This document shows, one piece after another, positions 37,207-45,367 of a stretch of 64,000 bases of DNA. The notes under the pieces were generated by a model, which made no database searches, was not told the DNA's origin, and saw only the letters and a program-made list of their open reading frames with translations. Numbering within the stretch: the first letter of the stretch is position 1; every line of letters begins with the position of its first letter. The DNA comes from Alistipes sp. (lineage in GTDB: Bacteria; Bacteroidota; Bacteroidia; Bacteroidales; Rikenellaceae), in assembly GCA_017631275.1 (NCBI GenBank), contig JAGBTQ010000016.1, forward strand, positions 1 through 64,000, written 5' to 3'. The position numbers and the translations under genes are program-made.

Positions 37207-37305
37207 ATGTTAGAATACCTGATTGTCTGTCCGCTTGTCTTCTTGGGTGGTTTTGTCGATACAGGAGGCTGTGGCTACTACAAAGATCATTGTTTGACCG
37301 CCTAA
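37207..37305 (+). pseudogene. Possible remnant of a TauE/SafE-like permease N-terminus
   Basis: A 32-codon frame reading MLEYLIVCPLVFLGGFVD then diverging. The first 18 residues closely resemble the start of TauE/SafE sulfite-exporter-type permeases (VCPLVFLAGFVD). In the intact family a glycine-rich loop and some 230 more residues follow; here the frame ends after 14 unrelated residues. A plus-strand TATATTTG box sits at 37180-37187. Most likely a deletion remnant between dnaK and yggS; a genuine tiny membrane peptide is less likely. Confidence 0.45.
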
Positions 37306-37313
37306 ATCATCTA

Positions 37314-37973
37314 TTAATACTCTCTTGCACCAAATATCGCTGTGCCTATGCGCACCATGTTGGAACCATACTCAAGGGCAATAGGGTAGTCGTCCGACAT
37401 GCCTATCGATAGGGTGTCGAACCTCGCGCCAAACTGCGGCTTTAGCTCCTCGAAAATAGCTCTAATGCGCTCAAAATCACTGCGTATGATAGCCTCGTCG
37501 TCGGTGTTCGATGCTATGGTCATCACGCCACGCACCCTCACGTGCTCCATTGTCTGAAGCTTGCCCGAGGCGAGATATGCATCAAGCTCCTCCTTCGCCC
37601 AGCCCGACTTACTCTCCTCTTGTGCCACGTGCACCTCCAATAAGATGTCGATTGTTCGGTTGTGCTTCGCCGCCTGCTTCTCAATCTCCTCGATGAGTCG
37701 CTCGGAGTCTACCGACGATATCATCGACACAAAGGGGGCGATATACTTCACCTTGTTTGTCTGGAGATGGCCAATCATGTGCCAGCAAATATCTTTTGGT
37801 AGCACCTCATATTTTGCTGTCATCTCCTGAGGTCGGCTCTCGCCAAATATCCTCTGACCAGCGTCGTATGCCTCTTGTAGTCGCTCGGCAGGGTGAAACT
37901 TCGACACTGCCACAAGCTTAACGCCCTCGGGGAGTGTTGCCTTAATTCTATCTAAACGCTCTTTGATATTCAT
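37314..37973 (-). CDS. YggS/PROSC family PLP homeostasis protein
   Basis: 219 residues from the ATG at 37973. The frame extends to 38072, but the promoter at 37994-38024 lies inside that extension and homologues start at MNIKERL. The alanine-racemase-like barrel carries the PLP lysine in LVAVSKFHP (Lys25). Family motifs FGESRPQEM, WHMIGHLQTNKVK and SIGMSDDYPIALEYGSNMVRIG are present. These proteins bind PLP without known catalysis and balance vitamin B6 and amino acid pools. Confidence 0.95.
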   Translation of the reverse strand: MNIKERLDRIKATLPEGVKLVAVSKFHPAERLQEAYDAGQRIFGESRPQEMTAKYEVLPKDICWHMIGHLQTNKVKYIAPFVSMISSVDSERLIEEIEKQAAKHNRTIDILLEVHVAQEESKSGWAKEELDAYLASGKLQTMEHVRVRGVMTIASNTDDEAIIRSDFERIRAIFEELKPQFGARFDTLSIGMSDDYPIALEYGSNMVRIGTAIFGAREY

Positions 37974-37993
37974 TGTCGTGGTTTTATTTTTCA

Positions 37994-38024
37994 CAAAGTT
38001 ATAAATTATTGGTGACGATGACAA
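37994..38024 (-). promoter_or_regulatory. Promoter for yggS-like gene
   Basis: Minus-strand TAACTTTG (37994-38001) with TTG at 38022-38024, spacing exactly 20 bases. The predicted transcript starts just ahead of the ATG at 37973. Confidence 0.8.
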
Positions 38025-38043
38025 CTTATTCGAAATAAATTTG

Positions 38044-38051
38044 TATCTTTG
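38044..38051 (+). promoter_or_regulatory. -7 box for the C69 dipeptidase-lpdA transcript
   Basis: TATCTTTG on the plus strand, 51 bases ahead of the ATG at 38102. It is divergent from the yggS promoter. The -33 region lacks a TTG. Confidence 0.55.
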
Positions 38052-38101
38052 AAGGATTTTATGAATTAACATAAGTATTAATAATAACCTAAAACCTAAG
38101 T

Positions 38102-39730
38102 ATGAAACGTTTTTTTAAGCTTGTTGCCCTTGTGGGCGCATTCGTTGGCTCTGTTCAGATGGCTGACGCTTGTACAAACTTTATCGTTACGCGTGGCGCT
38201 TCTGCCGATGGCTCTAACATGGTGACCTACGCTGCCGACTCACACGGCTTGTATGGCTCGTTGTATAGCTACGTTCCTGGTGCTTTCACCGCTATGATGG
38301 ACGTAACTGAGTGGGATACTGGTCGCTACATCGGTCAGATTGCTCAGGCTCAGATCACTTACCGCACTTTGGGTAACTCTAACGAGCACTCATTGTTCAT
38401 CACCGAGACCACATTCGGTGGTCGCCCCGAGTTGGAGAATCCTAACGGTGGCATCGACTACGGCTCACTCATCTACATCACCTTGCAGCGCGCTAAGACT
38501 GCTCGTGAGGCTATCAACATCATCGTAGAGTTGGCTAACACCTATGGCTACTGCTCATCTGGTGAGTCGTTCTCTATCATTGACCAGAACGAGGCTTGGA
38601 TCATGGAGCTTATTGGCAAGGGTCCCGACCAGAAGGGTATCGTGTGGGTTGCTTTGCGTATTCCTGATGGCTATGTATCGGCTCACGCTAACCAGGCACG
38701 TATCACCACATTCCCATGGAAGGATAAGGAGAACTGCCTCTATGCTAAGGATGTAGCTAAGTTCGCACGCGAGAAGGGTTGGTTTACTGGCAAGGATGCT
38801 GACTTCAGCTTTGCTGATGCCTATGCTCCACTCGATTTCGGTGCTATGCGTGGTTGCGAGGCTCGTGTATGGGCATTCTTCCGCACTGTGGCTGCCGACA
38901 TGGACCAGTATGAGGACTATGCTATGGGCCACAACCCAAACAACCGTATGCCTTTGTGGGTTAAGCCTACTGAGAAGATTACCGTTAAGACTTTGATGGA
39001 CTGCATGCGCGACCACTACGAGGGTACAAAGATGGATATGACTACCGACATCGGTGCTGGTGGCGAGGAGTGTCCTTACCGTTGGCGTCCTATGTACTTC
39101 ACCGTTGACGGCGTGGAGTACTGCAACGAGCGTGCTACAGCTACTCAGCAGACAGGCTTCTGGTTGGTAGGTCAGGCACGTCCTGAGAAGGTGGGTATCT
39201 TGTGGTTCGGTACCGACGATGCTGCAACATCGCCACTTACTCCTATCTACGTTAACTCTACCGAGGTTCCTGAGTGCTTGCGCGAGGGTAATGGCTCAAT
39301 GCTCGAGTACTCTGACACAGCTATGTTCTGGGTGACTAACCGCATCGCTCAGTTTGCTTACTTGCGCTATAATATTATAGGTAAGCACGTGCGCTCAGAG
39401 GTTGACAAGTGGGAGAACGAGATGATTGCTCGCGTTGCTGATGTCGATGCTCAGATTGCTGCTGCAGAGTGTGGCTGCGAGAAGGCGAAGATTGCTACCG
39501 AGTTCTCTGTAGCTCAGGCTCAGACATTGTTCGAGAAGTGGGATAACCTCGATAAGTACCTCATGGTTAAGTATATCGACGGTAATGTCAAGGGCGAGGA
39601 CGCTAATGGTTTCATCGACAATGGCAACGGCAAGGATATCCCTGGTAAGATTGAGCAGCCAGGCTACACTGAGCGCTGGAAGCGTGCTGTAGCAGCTGAT
39701 AAGGGCGATATTTTGAAGGTTGTTAAGTAA
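38102..39730 (+). CDS. Peptidase C69 family secreted dipeptidase
   Basis: 542 residues. A signal peptide (MKRFFKLVALVGAFVG) ends at ADA, leaving Cys24 as the new N-terminus of CTNFIVTRGASADGS. In N-terminal nucleophile hydrolases of the C69 family this cysteine is the catalytic residue, so signal cleavage may also activate the enzyme. Further family blocks are YCSSGESFSIIDQNEAWIME and the Arg/His/Asn-containing region HANQARITTFPW. It probably releases amino acids from dipeptides in the periplasm. lpdA follows after 25 bases. Confidence 0.92.
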   Translation: MKRFFKLVALVGAFVGSVQMADACTNFIVTRGASADGSNMVTYAADSHGLYGSLYSYVPGAFTAMMDVTEWDTGRYIGQIAQAQITYRTLGNSNEHSLFITETTFGGRPELENPNGGIDYGSLIYITLQRAKTAREAINIIVELANTYGYCSSGESFSIIDQNEAWIMELIGKGPDQKGIVWVALRIPDGYVSAHANQARITTFPWKDKENCLYAKDVAKFAREKGWFTGKDADFSFADAYAPLDFGAMRGCEARVWAFFRTVAADMDQYEDYAMGHNPNNRMPLWVKPTEKITVKTLMDCMRDHYEGTKMDMTTDIGAGGEECPYRWRPMYFTVDGVEYCNERATATQQTGFWLVGQARPEKVGILWFGTDDAATSPLTPIYVNSTEVPECLREGNGSMLEYSDTAMFWVTNRIAQFAYLRYNIIGKHVRSEVDKWENEMIARVADVDAQIAAAECGCEKAKIATEFSVAQAQTLFEKWDNLDKYLMVKYIDGNVKGEDANGFIDNGNGKDIPGKIEQPGYTERWKRAVAADKGDILKVVK

Positions 39731-39755
39731 TCTCCACAAACCTAAGACTATCACT

Positions 39756-41135
39756 ATGGAAAGATACGATATTATCGTTATTGGCTCGGGCCCTGGTGGC
39801 TATGTAGCAGCTATTCGTGCTGCGCAGTGTGGCAAGCGTGTAGCTATCGTTGAGAAGGCTGATGCGGGTGGCGTATGCCTCAACTGGGGTTGTATCCCTA
39901 CCAAGGCTCTTGTGCGCTCGGCACAGGTATTCGCCGACTGCAAGGCTGCTGCATCATTTGGTGTAGATATCGAGGGCGAGGTTAAGCCTAACTGGACAAA
40001 GATGGTGGAGCGCGAGCGCATGGTGGCAACAACCATGAACAAGGGCGTTCAGTTCCTCCTTAAGAAAAATAACATCGATGTTATTGCTGGCTTCGGTCGC
40101 CTCAAGGCTGCCGATGTTGTTGAGGTTGAGGGTGTCGACTACGAGGCTGATAACATCATCTTGGCAACAGGTGCACGCCCTCGCGTGATGCCTTTCATGC
40201 CTATCGACGGCAAGCATATCATCTCCTCTAAGGAGGCTTTGGTGTTGCCTGAGTTGCCTGAGAGTATGGTTGTTGTTGGCTCGGGCGCTATTGGCTCGGA
40301 GTTTGCCTACATCTACGCTACTATGGGCGTTAAGGTGACTATTGTCGAGTATATGCCACAGATTATGCCTCTCGAGGACGAGGATACTGCCAAGGCTATG
40401 GAGCGTGCCTTTAGAAAGCTACGTGCTACGGTCATGACCTCTACTACCGTGAAGCAGGTTACCGTGCGTGAGGACGGCAAGTGTGACGTGGAGATCGAGG
40501 GTAAGAAGGGTGCTCAGACGCTCGAGGCTGACATCGTTTTGTCGGCTGTGGGTATCAAGTCTAACATCGAGGATATGGGCCTTGAGGAGCTTGGTATAGC
40601 TATCGAGCGCGACAAGATCAAGGTAGATGAGCACTTCAAAACATCTGTAGATGGCGTATATGCTATCGGCGATATCGTGGCTACACCAGCCCTTGCACAC
40701 GTGGCATCTGCCGAGGCTATCCACTGCGTTGAGCATATCTGCGGCTTGAACCCCGAGCCTATCGACTACTCGACAATCCCATCATGCATCTTCACATCGC
40801 CTGAGGTTGCATCGGTAGGTATGACCGAGGCGCAGGTCAAGGCACAGGGCATCGAGTATAAGGTGGGTAAGTTCCCATACACCGCATCGGGCAAGGCTAC
40901 AGCTGCGGGCGAGCGTGATGGCTTCGTGAAGCTCATCTTCGACGCTGATGAGAAGTTGCTTGGCGCTCACTTTGTAGGTCACAACGTCACCGAGATGATT
41001 GGTGAGCCTACACTCGCTAAGGTGTTGGGTGTCAATGCTCACCGCATAGCACGCACCATTCACGCACACCCATCTATGCATGAGGCAGTTATGGAGGCGG
41101 CGGAGGATGCTCTTGGTTGTGCTATCCACATGTAA
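39756..41135 (+). CDS. lpdA: Dihydrolipoyl dehydrogenase
   Basis: 459 residues from the ATG at 39756; the frame is open 12 codons further, but homologues start at MERYDIIVIGSGPGG. The FAD motif GSGPGGYVAA, the redox disulfide in GGVCLNWGCIPTKAL (Cys about 41 and 46), the NAD-binding GSGAIGSEFAY and the C-terminal HAHPSMHE His-Glu pair are all present. It reoxidises lipoamide of 2-oxoacid dehydrogenase or glycine-cleavage complexes; no E1, E2 or gcv gene is in the window. Its stop codon abuts structured-repeat copy 2. Confidence 0.96.
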   Translation: MERYDIIVIGSGPGGYVAAIRAAQCGKRVAIVEKADAGGVCLNWGCIPTKALVRSAQVFADCKAAASFGVDIEGEVKPNWTKMVERERMVATTMNKGVQFLLKKNNIDVIAGFGRLKAADVVEVEGVDYEADNIILATGARPRVMPFMPIDGKHIISSKEALVLPELPESMVVVGSGAIGSEFAYIYATMGVKVTIVEYMPQIMPLEDEDTAKAMERAFRKLRATVMTSTTVKQVTVREDGKCDVEIEGKKGAQTLEADIVLSAVGIKSNIEDMGLEELGIAIERDKIKVDEHFKTSVDGVYAIGDIVATPALAHVASAEAIHCVEHICGLNPEPIDYSTIPSCIFTSPEVASVGMTEAQVKAQGIEYKVGKFPYTASGKATAAGERDGFVKLIFDADEKLLGAHFVGHNVTEMIGEPTLAKVLGVNAHRIARTIHAHPSMHEAVMEAAEDALGCAIHM

Positions 41136-41460
41136 TTTGTTGTGATAAGGGGTCGATTGCGGCCCCTAGAAAAAATGCCACCAATGGGACGTACATCTAG
41201 TACTACCCATCGGTGGCATTTTTGCCGAGTGTAGCACTCGGCGCCCTTCTGACAACAAATTTAGTGGTGCTAATCGAGGTGGAATTTATGGGGAGAATAG
41301 GAAGAATAGGGAGTATAGATAGGATAGGACTATGATACCCTCGCCTAATCGTCCTAATAATCCTAAGACCGATAGGACCAATAAGACCATTAGGAAATTT
41401 GTCCGCAACCATCTTAATCGTCCTAAGGTCCTAAGGTCCCAATCGTCCTAATCGTCCTAA
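41135..41460 (+). repeat. Structured intergenic repeat, copy 2 (after lpdA)
   Basis: Begins at the last base of the lpdA stop with ATTTGTTGTGATAAGGGG (41135-41152), identical to copy 1. The other end is at 41243-41260. The inner hairpin stem AAAAATGCCACC ... GGTGGCATTTTT differs wholly in sequence from copy 1, but keeps the position and the GTAC...GTAC loop. A second hairpin GCCGAGTG-TAG-CACTCGGC follows. Block 41334-41444 matches 17178-17279. Afterwards ATCGTCCTA is repeated in tandem, then pyrimidine-rich sequence to about 41560. No gene in 41136-41632. Confidence 0.87.
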
Positions 41461-41605
41461 TCGTCCTAATCTCCTTAAATTCCTTAAACTCTCTAAATTC
41501 ACTATCTCCGCGCTCCTCATTTATCTCATTCGTCCCATTCCCCCTATCTTCCCACCTCTCCCACAAAATAAACCCCGAGTGAACCACACTTTGCCCTTTT
41601 TTTCT

Positions 41606-41613
41606 TATCTTTG
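41606..41613 (+). promoter_or_regulatory. -7 box for truA
   Basis: TATCTTTG, 20 bases ahead of the ATG at 41633. This fixes the start, because the longer open frame (from 41579) begins upstream of the box. No -33 TTG. Confidence 0.6.
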
Positions 41614-41632
41614 TGCAGAAAATAGGATTTCT

Positions 41633-42361
41633 ATGCGCTACTTTATCGAACTACAATACGACGGTGCTGCCTACTTTGGTTGGCAGCGACAGCCCAATGC
41701 TGTGACTGTGCAGGGCATGATCGAGGATAAGCTCTCGATGCTTCGTCGCACACCTACCGAGATTGTGGGTGCTGGACGCACCGACACGGGCGTGAATGCC
41801 TCGTTCTATGTGGCGCATTTCGATAGCGACACAGAGGTAGACTGCCACCAGCTATGCTACAAGCTAAACAAGGTGTTGCCCGATGACATAGCCATTAAGC
41901 GCATCTACGAGGTCGAGCCTCAGAAGCATGCTCGCTTCGATGCCAAGATGCGTGAATACACCTACTTTATTGTGATGTGTAAATCGCCATTTCGTCGCTT
42001 CTCGGCATGGCATTTTGCTGTCGATTTAGATGTTGAGAAGATGAATGCGGCAGCTGCCAAACTCCTTGACTATGAGGATTTCACATCGTTTGCCAAGCTT
42101 AACTCAAACAACAAGACAAACATCTGTCATGTGACGCATGCCGAGTGGGTCGTTGAGAGCGATGGAACGCTCCGTTTCACTATCCGTGCAGATAGGTTTT
42201 TGCGCAATATGATACGTGCCATTGTGGGTACTTTGGTCGATGTCGGTCGTGGCAGATATAGTGTCGATGAGTTCGAGGATATTATCCGCTCCAAGGACCT
42301 CAGCCGCTCAAGCGCTGGAGCTCCCGCCTGCGGACTCTTCCTCTCCGATGTGCAATACTAA
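41633..42361 (+). CDS. truA: tRNA pseudouridine(38-40) synthase
   Basis: 242 residues from MRYFIELQYDGAAYFGWQ, the usual TruA start. The catalytic aspartate is in GAGRTDTGVNA near residue 51. Other family blocks are FDAKMREYTYFI, the FTSFAKLNSN region and RADRFLRNMIRAIVGTLVDVG near the C-terminus. It isomerises U38, U39 and U40 in the anticodon arm of several tRNAs. Single gene, bounded by the structured repeat and a strong terminator. Confidence 0.96.
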   Translation: MRYFIELQYDGAAYFGWQRQPNAVTVQGMIEDKLSMLRRTPTEIVGAGRTDTGVNASFYVAHFDSDTEVDCHQLCYKLNKVLPDDIAIKRIYEVEPQKHARFDAKMREYTYFIVMCKSPFRRFSAWHFAVDLDVEKMNAAAAKLLDYEDFTSFAKLNSNNKTNICHVTHAEWVVESDGTLRFTIRADRFLRNMIRAIVGTLVDVGRGRYSVDEFEDIIRSKDLSRSSAGAPACGLFLSDVQY

Positions 42362-42384
42362 TCAGGTGCAAAAAAAAGCAAAAC

Positions 42385-42419
42385 GCCCTATCGACTTTGA
42401 GTTTCGATAGGGCATTTTT
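42385..42419 (+). terminator. Terminator of truA
   Basis: Ten-bp stem GCCCTATCGA (42385-42394) with TCGATAGGGC (42404-42413), then ATTTTT. It lies 24 bases past the truA stop; A-rich sequence on the left also makes it usable from the minus strand. Confidence 0.9.
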
Positions 42420-42506
42420 GTGTGTCTAAGCCTTGCCATTGAGCTAATATTATGGTTAATCTCCATTTATTTTATTTCAGGTGTTAAATAATCTAAAATT
42501 ATTTAG

Positions 42507-42514
42507 TATCTTTG
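42507..42514 (+). promoter_or_regulatory. -7 box of the dapB operon
   Basis: TATCTTTG, 33 bases ahead of dapB. TTA (42484-42486) stands where the -33 TTG is expected, one base off consensus. Confidence 0.6.
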
Positions 42515-42546
42515 CACACTTAGCAAATTAAACAAAAATAACATAT

Positions 42547-43257
42547 ATGAATTGTGCGATTATTGGTCACGGTAAGATGGGCCGTGAGATTGAGCGTATT
42601 TTGGCAGAGCGTGGTCATAAGGTGGTGCTCGTTATCGACGAGAATAACGCCACAGAGCTTACTGCCGAGAACCTTGAGGGCGTAGATGTAGCCTTCGAGT
42701 TTACAACTCCTGATACAGCAGCAAACAATGTGCGCACCGTGCTTGAGGCGGGTCGCAGGGTGGTGTGTGGCACCACAGGCTGGCTTAAGGAGCTTAAAAA
42801 CATGGAGGCTCTTGCCGAGGAGCGTGGTGGTGCGTTGTTCTACGCCTCAAACTTCTCTATTGGCGTGAACATTATGTTTCAGATTAACCGCCGCTTGGCA
42901 GAGCTGATGAACCCACACGCCGAGTACAATGTGCGTATCGAGGAGACCCACCACATGTGGAAGAAGGACTCGCCAAGTGGTACAGCAATTACGCTTGCTG
43001 AGGGTATCATCGAGGGCTTGGAGCGTAAGTCGTCGTGGGTGAACAACCGCAAGGGTAAGGCCGAGGAGGTAGAGATTGAGTCGCACCGCGAGGGCATGGT
43101 GCCAGGTATCCATACCATTACCTACACCGCAGCCGACGACGTGTTGACACTCAAGCACAACATCGTTAACCGTCGCGCCTTGGCTCTTGGTGCAGTTGTT
43201 GCGGGCGAGTATCTCCAGGATAAGCAGGGTGTACACACCATGGACAACCTCCTTTAA
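42547..43257 (+). CDS. dapB: 4-hydroxy-tetrahydrodipicolinate reductase
   Basis: 236 residues, shorter than the roughly 270 of E. coli but usual for Bacteroidetes. The NAD(P) motif is GHGKMGRE at residue 7. FEFTTPDT and VVCGTTGW follow, then the catalytic HH...K with DSPSGTA (EETHHMWKKDSPSGTA) near residue 135. It reduces hydroxy-tetrahydrodipicolinate in the lysine/diaminopimelate pathway that also feeds peptidoglycan. First gene of a six-gene plus-strand run; lepB follows after nine bases. Confidence 0.95.
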   Translation: MNCAIIGHGKMGREIERILAERGHKVVLVIDENNATELTAENLEGVDVAFEFTTPDTAANNVRTVLEAGRRVVCGTTGWLKELKNMEALAEERGGALFYASNFSIGVNIMFQINRRLAELMNPHAEYNVRIEETHHMWKKDSPSGTAITLAEGIIEGLERKSSWVNNRKGKAEEVEIESHREGMVPGIHTITYTAADDVLTLKHNIVNRRALALGAVVAGEYLQDKQGVHTMDNLL

Positions 43258-43266
43258 CTCTTCGCT

Positions 43267-44721
43267 ATGAAAAAAATGTTTACCTCACTGAAGGGCTTTT
43301 TTACGAGCAGGTGGCTCTTGGCCTCTATCGTAGCACTTATCGTCGCCGCTTTTGCCATCTGGTATGGCGCGGCGTGGTGCATCATCATAGCTCTGCCCAT
43401 TATCTACGACTACTACATCGGTGGCAACGTGGCACGCTGGCACAAGGCGCTCATGGCTAAGTACAAGTGGTGGCGAGTGACGTATGCCGTGTGGTGTGCT
43501 TTGGTCTTTGCCCTTGTTGTGGGCGTGATACTCCACATGCTCATCTTTAGGTGGAATGGCATATTCCTACTCACCATTGCCGTGGTCTTTGGCTACGCCT
43601 TGTGGGAGGAGCTTAAGCGTCAGAGCAGCCTCTACGAGTGGCTCTACGACTGGGTGCACTCGATAATCTTTGCTACGGTTGTTGCTACACTCATTCAGCT
43701 ATACTGGTTTCAGGCATTTGTTATCCCCACGGGCTCTATGGAGAGCACCCTTATGGCGGGCGACTATATCATTGTGAACAAGACGTCGTATGGCCCACGT
43801 GTGCCTATGACACCGCTATCATTCCCGTTTGTTCACAACACGATGCCACTAAACCCTGAGAAGCAGTCCTTCTCTACGGCATGGCAGCGCGACTATCGTC
43901 GCTTAGCGTCGAATGGTGGTGTTGAGCGTGGCGATGTTGTTGTGTTTAACTTCCCCGAGGGCGACACCGTTGTCATGGAGCGTGCTGCCGAGAGCTACTA
44001 CCAGATGTTGCTCTCTAACGAGTTTGGTCGCACGGAGGCTGAGCGCAGACGCAACATTGCAGAGAACTACACCATCGTGATACGCCCACTCGACAAGAAG
44101 GAGAACTACATCAAGCGCTGCGTGGCTGTTGCTGGCGATACGTTGCAGATTAAGGACGGTAGGGTATATACCAATGGCGAGCTCGAGCCTGAGATTCCTA
44201 ACAAGCAGTACTACTACGACATCTACAATAAGGCAACGGGCCGCGTGCAGGCAAATGTGCTACTGCGTGATACTGAGCTTCAAAACTATGCCGACACCAC
44301 TCGTTATCATCTAAGTAAGTCGTTGGGCTACGCTGGCGAGATGCTTATACCTCACCGTATAAAGACAAATTGGACCCTCGATGATTTCGGCCCTGTGTGG
44401 GTGCCTAAGGCTGGCGAGAGTATCGAGCTTAACGACTACAATGTGGCTATGTATGGTCGCTGCATTGCAGTGTATGAGGGCCATAATCTTGAGCAGCGCG
44501 ATGGCAAATACTTCATTGATGGTGTTGAGGCTACGGAGTACCGCTTCGAGCAGGACTACTACTTCATGATGGGCGATAATCGCCATGGCTCGCTCGACTC
44601 ACGCTTCTGGGGCTTTGTGCCTGAGGATCACATCGTGGGCAAGGCCTCGTTTGTCTGGTTCTCGGTCGATCCTAATGTTGGCGGTGTTCGCTTCGAGCGA
44701 ATGTTTAAGGCTATTAAGTAA
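43267..44721 (+). CDS. lepB: Signal peptidase I
   Basis: 484 residues, the enlarged Bacteroidetes form. Hydrophobic helices lie at about 16-45, 70-92, 97-112 and 130-150. The catalytic serine is in IPTGSMESTLMAGD near residue 157, the general-base lysine in ENYIKRCVAVAGDTL near 278, and the C-terminal box is MMGDNRHGSLDSRFWGFVP. A large inserted region separates the boxes. It cleaves signal peptides on the outer face of the inner membrane. Placed between dapB (9 bases) and a YigZ-family gene (11 bases). Confidence 0.94.
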   Translation: MKKMFTSLKGFFTSRWLLASIVALIVAAFAIWYGAAWCIIIALPIIYDYYIGGNVARWHKALMAKYKWWRVTYAVWCALVFALVVGVILHMLIFRWNGIFLLTIAVVFGYALWEELKRQSSLYEWLYDWVHSIIFATVVATLIQLYWFQAFVIPTGSMESTLMAGDYIIVNKTSYGPRVPMTPLSFPFVHNTMPLNPEKQSFSTAWQRDYRRLASNGGVERGDVVVFNFPEGDTVVMERAAESYYQMLLSNEFGRTEAERRRNIAENYTIVIRPLDKKENYIKRCVAVAGDTLQIKDGRVYTNGELEPEIPNKQYYYDIYNKATGRVQANVLLRDTELQNYADTTRYHLSKSLGYAGEMLIPHRIKTNWTLDDFGPVWVPKAGESIELNDYNVAMYGRCIAVYEGHNLEQRDGKYFIDGVEATEYRFEQDYYFMMGDNRHGSLDSRFWGFVPEDHIVGKASFVWFSVDPNVGGVRFERMFKAIK

Positions 44722-44732
44722 TAATTTAAGAC

Positions 44733-45335
44733 GTGGCAGCAGATAGCTTCAAAACCATTGCACGTGCCGCTGAGACAACCTATCGTCAGCTAAGCAGCAA
44801 GTTTCTTACCTATGCCTACCCCGTAGAGACGGAGGCAGAGATTAAGGAGCACCTCGATGCGTTGCGCAAGCGTTGGTACGACGCTACGCACCACTGCTAT
44901 GCTTGGCGCTTGGGCCCTCATGGCGAGCAGTTTAGGGCTAACGACGATGGCGAGCCCTCATCTACTGCGGGCAAGCCTATCCTTGGTCAGCTCCTCTCGC
45001 AGGAGATAACCAATTGCCTTGTGGTTGTCGTGCGCTATTTTGGTGGTACGAAGCTCGGCGTGCCAGGTCTTATTGCCGCATATAAGGAGTCTACAGCGCA
45101 GGTCTTGGCCGAGTGCGAGATTATTGAAAAGACTGTCGACGTAAACATACGTGTCGAGTTCTCGTACGTTGCCATGAACGACATCATGCGCATAGTCAAG
45201 GATATGCAGCCACGCATCGTCGATCAACTCTTCGACAACCTCTGTACCATGACCCTCTCTATCCGCGAGTCGGAGTCGGAGCAACTGCTCGGTCGCCTCG
45301 AGAAGGTTGAGGGCGCAACGGTGGAGGTCATATAG
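44733..45335 (+). CDS. YigZ/IMPACT family protein
   Basis: 200 residues from a GTG start; no ATG is available near the family's usual beginning. The N-terminal IMPACT domain shows KFLTYAYPVETEAEI, THHCYAWRLG, NDDGEPSSTAGKPIL and VVVVRYFGGTKLGVPGL, which is the clearest signature. A ferredoxin-like C-terminal domain (DUF1949-type) follows from about 135. The bacterial proteins may act on ribosomes or nucleic acids, but their reaction is not established. Between lepB and uvrA. Confidence 0.9.
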   Translation: MAADSFKTIARAAETTYRQLSSKFLTYAYPVETEAEIKEHLDALRKRWYDATHHCYAWRLGPHGEQFRANDDGEPSSTAGKPILGQLLSQEITNCLVVVVRYFGGTKLGVPGLIAAYKESTAQVLAECEIIEKTVDVNIRVEFSYVAMNDIMRIVKDMQPRIVDQLFDNLCTMTLSIRESESEQLLGRLEKVEGATVEVI

Positions 45336-45367
45336 CCAACAATTCACGTTACATCTATCTCATAGCT

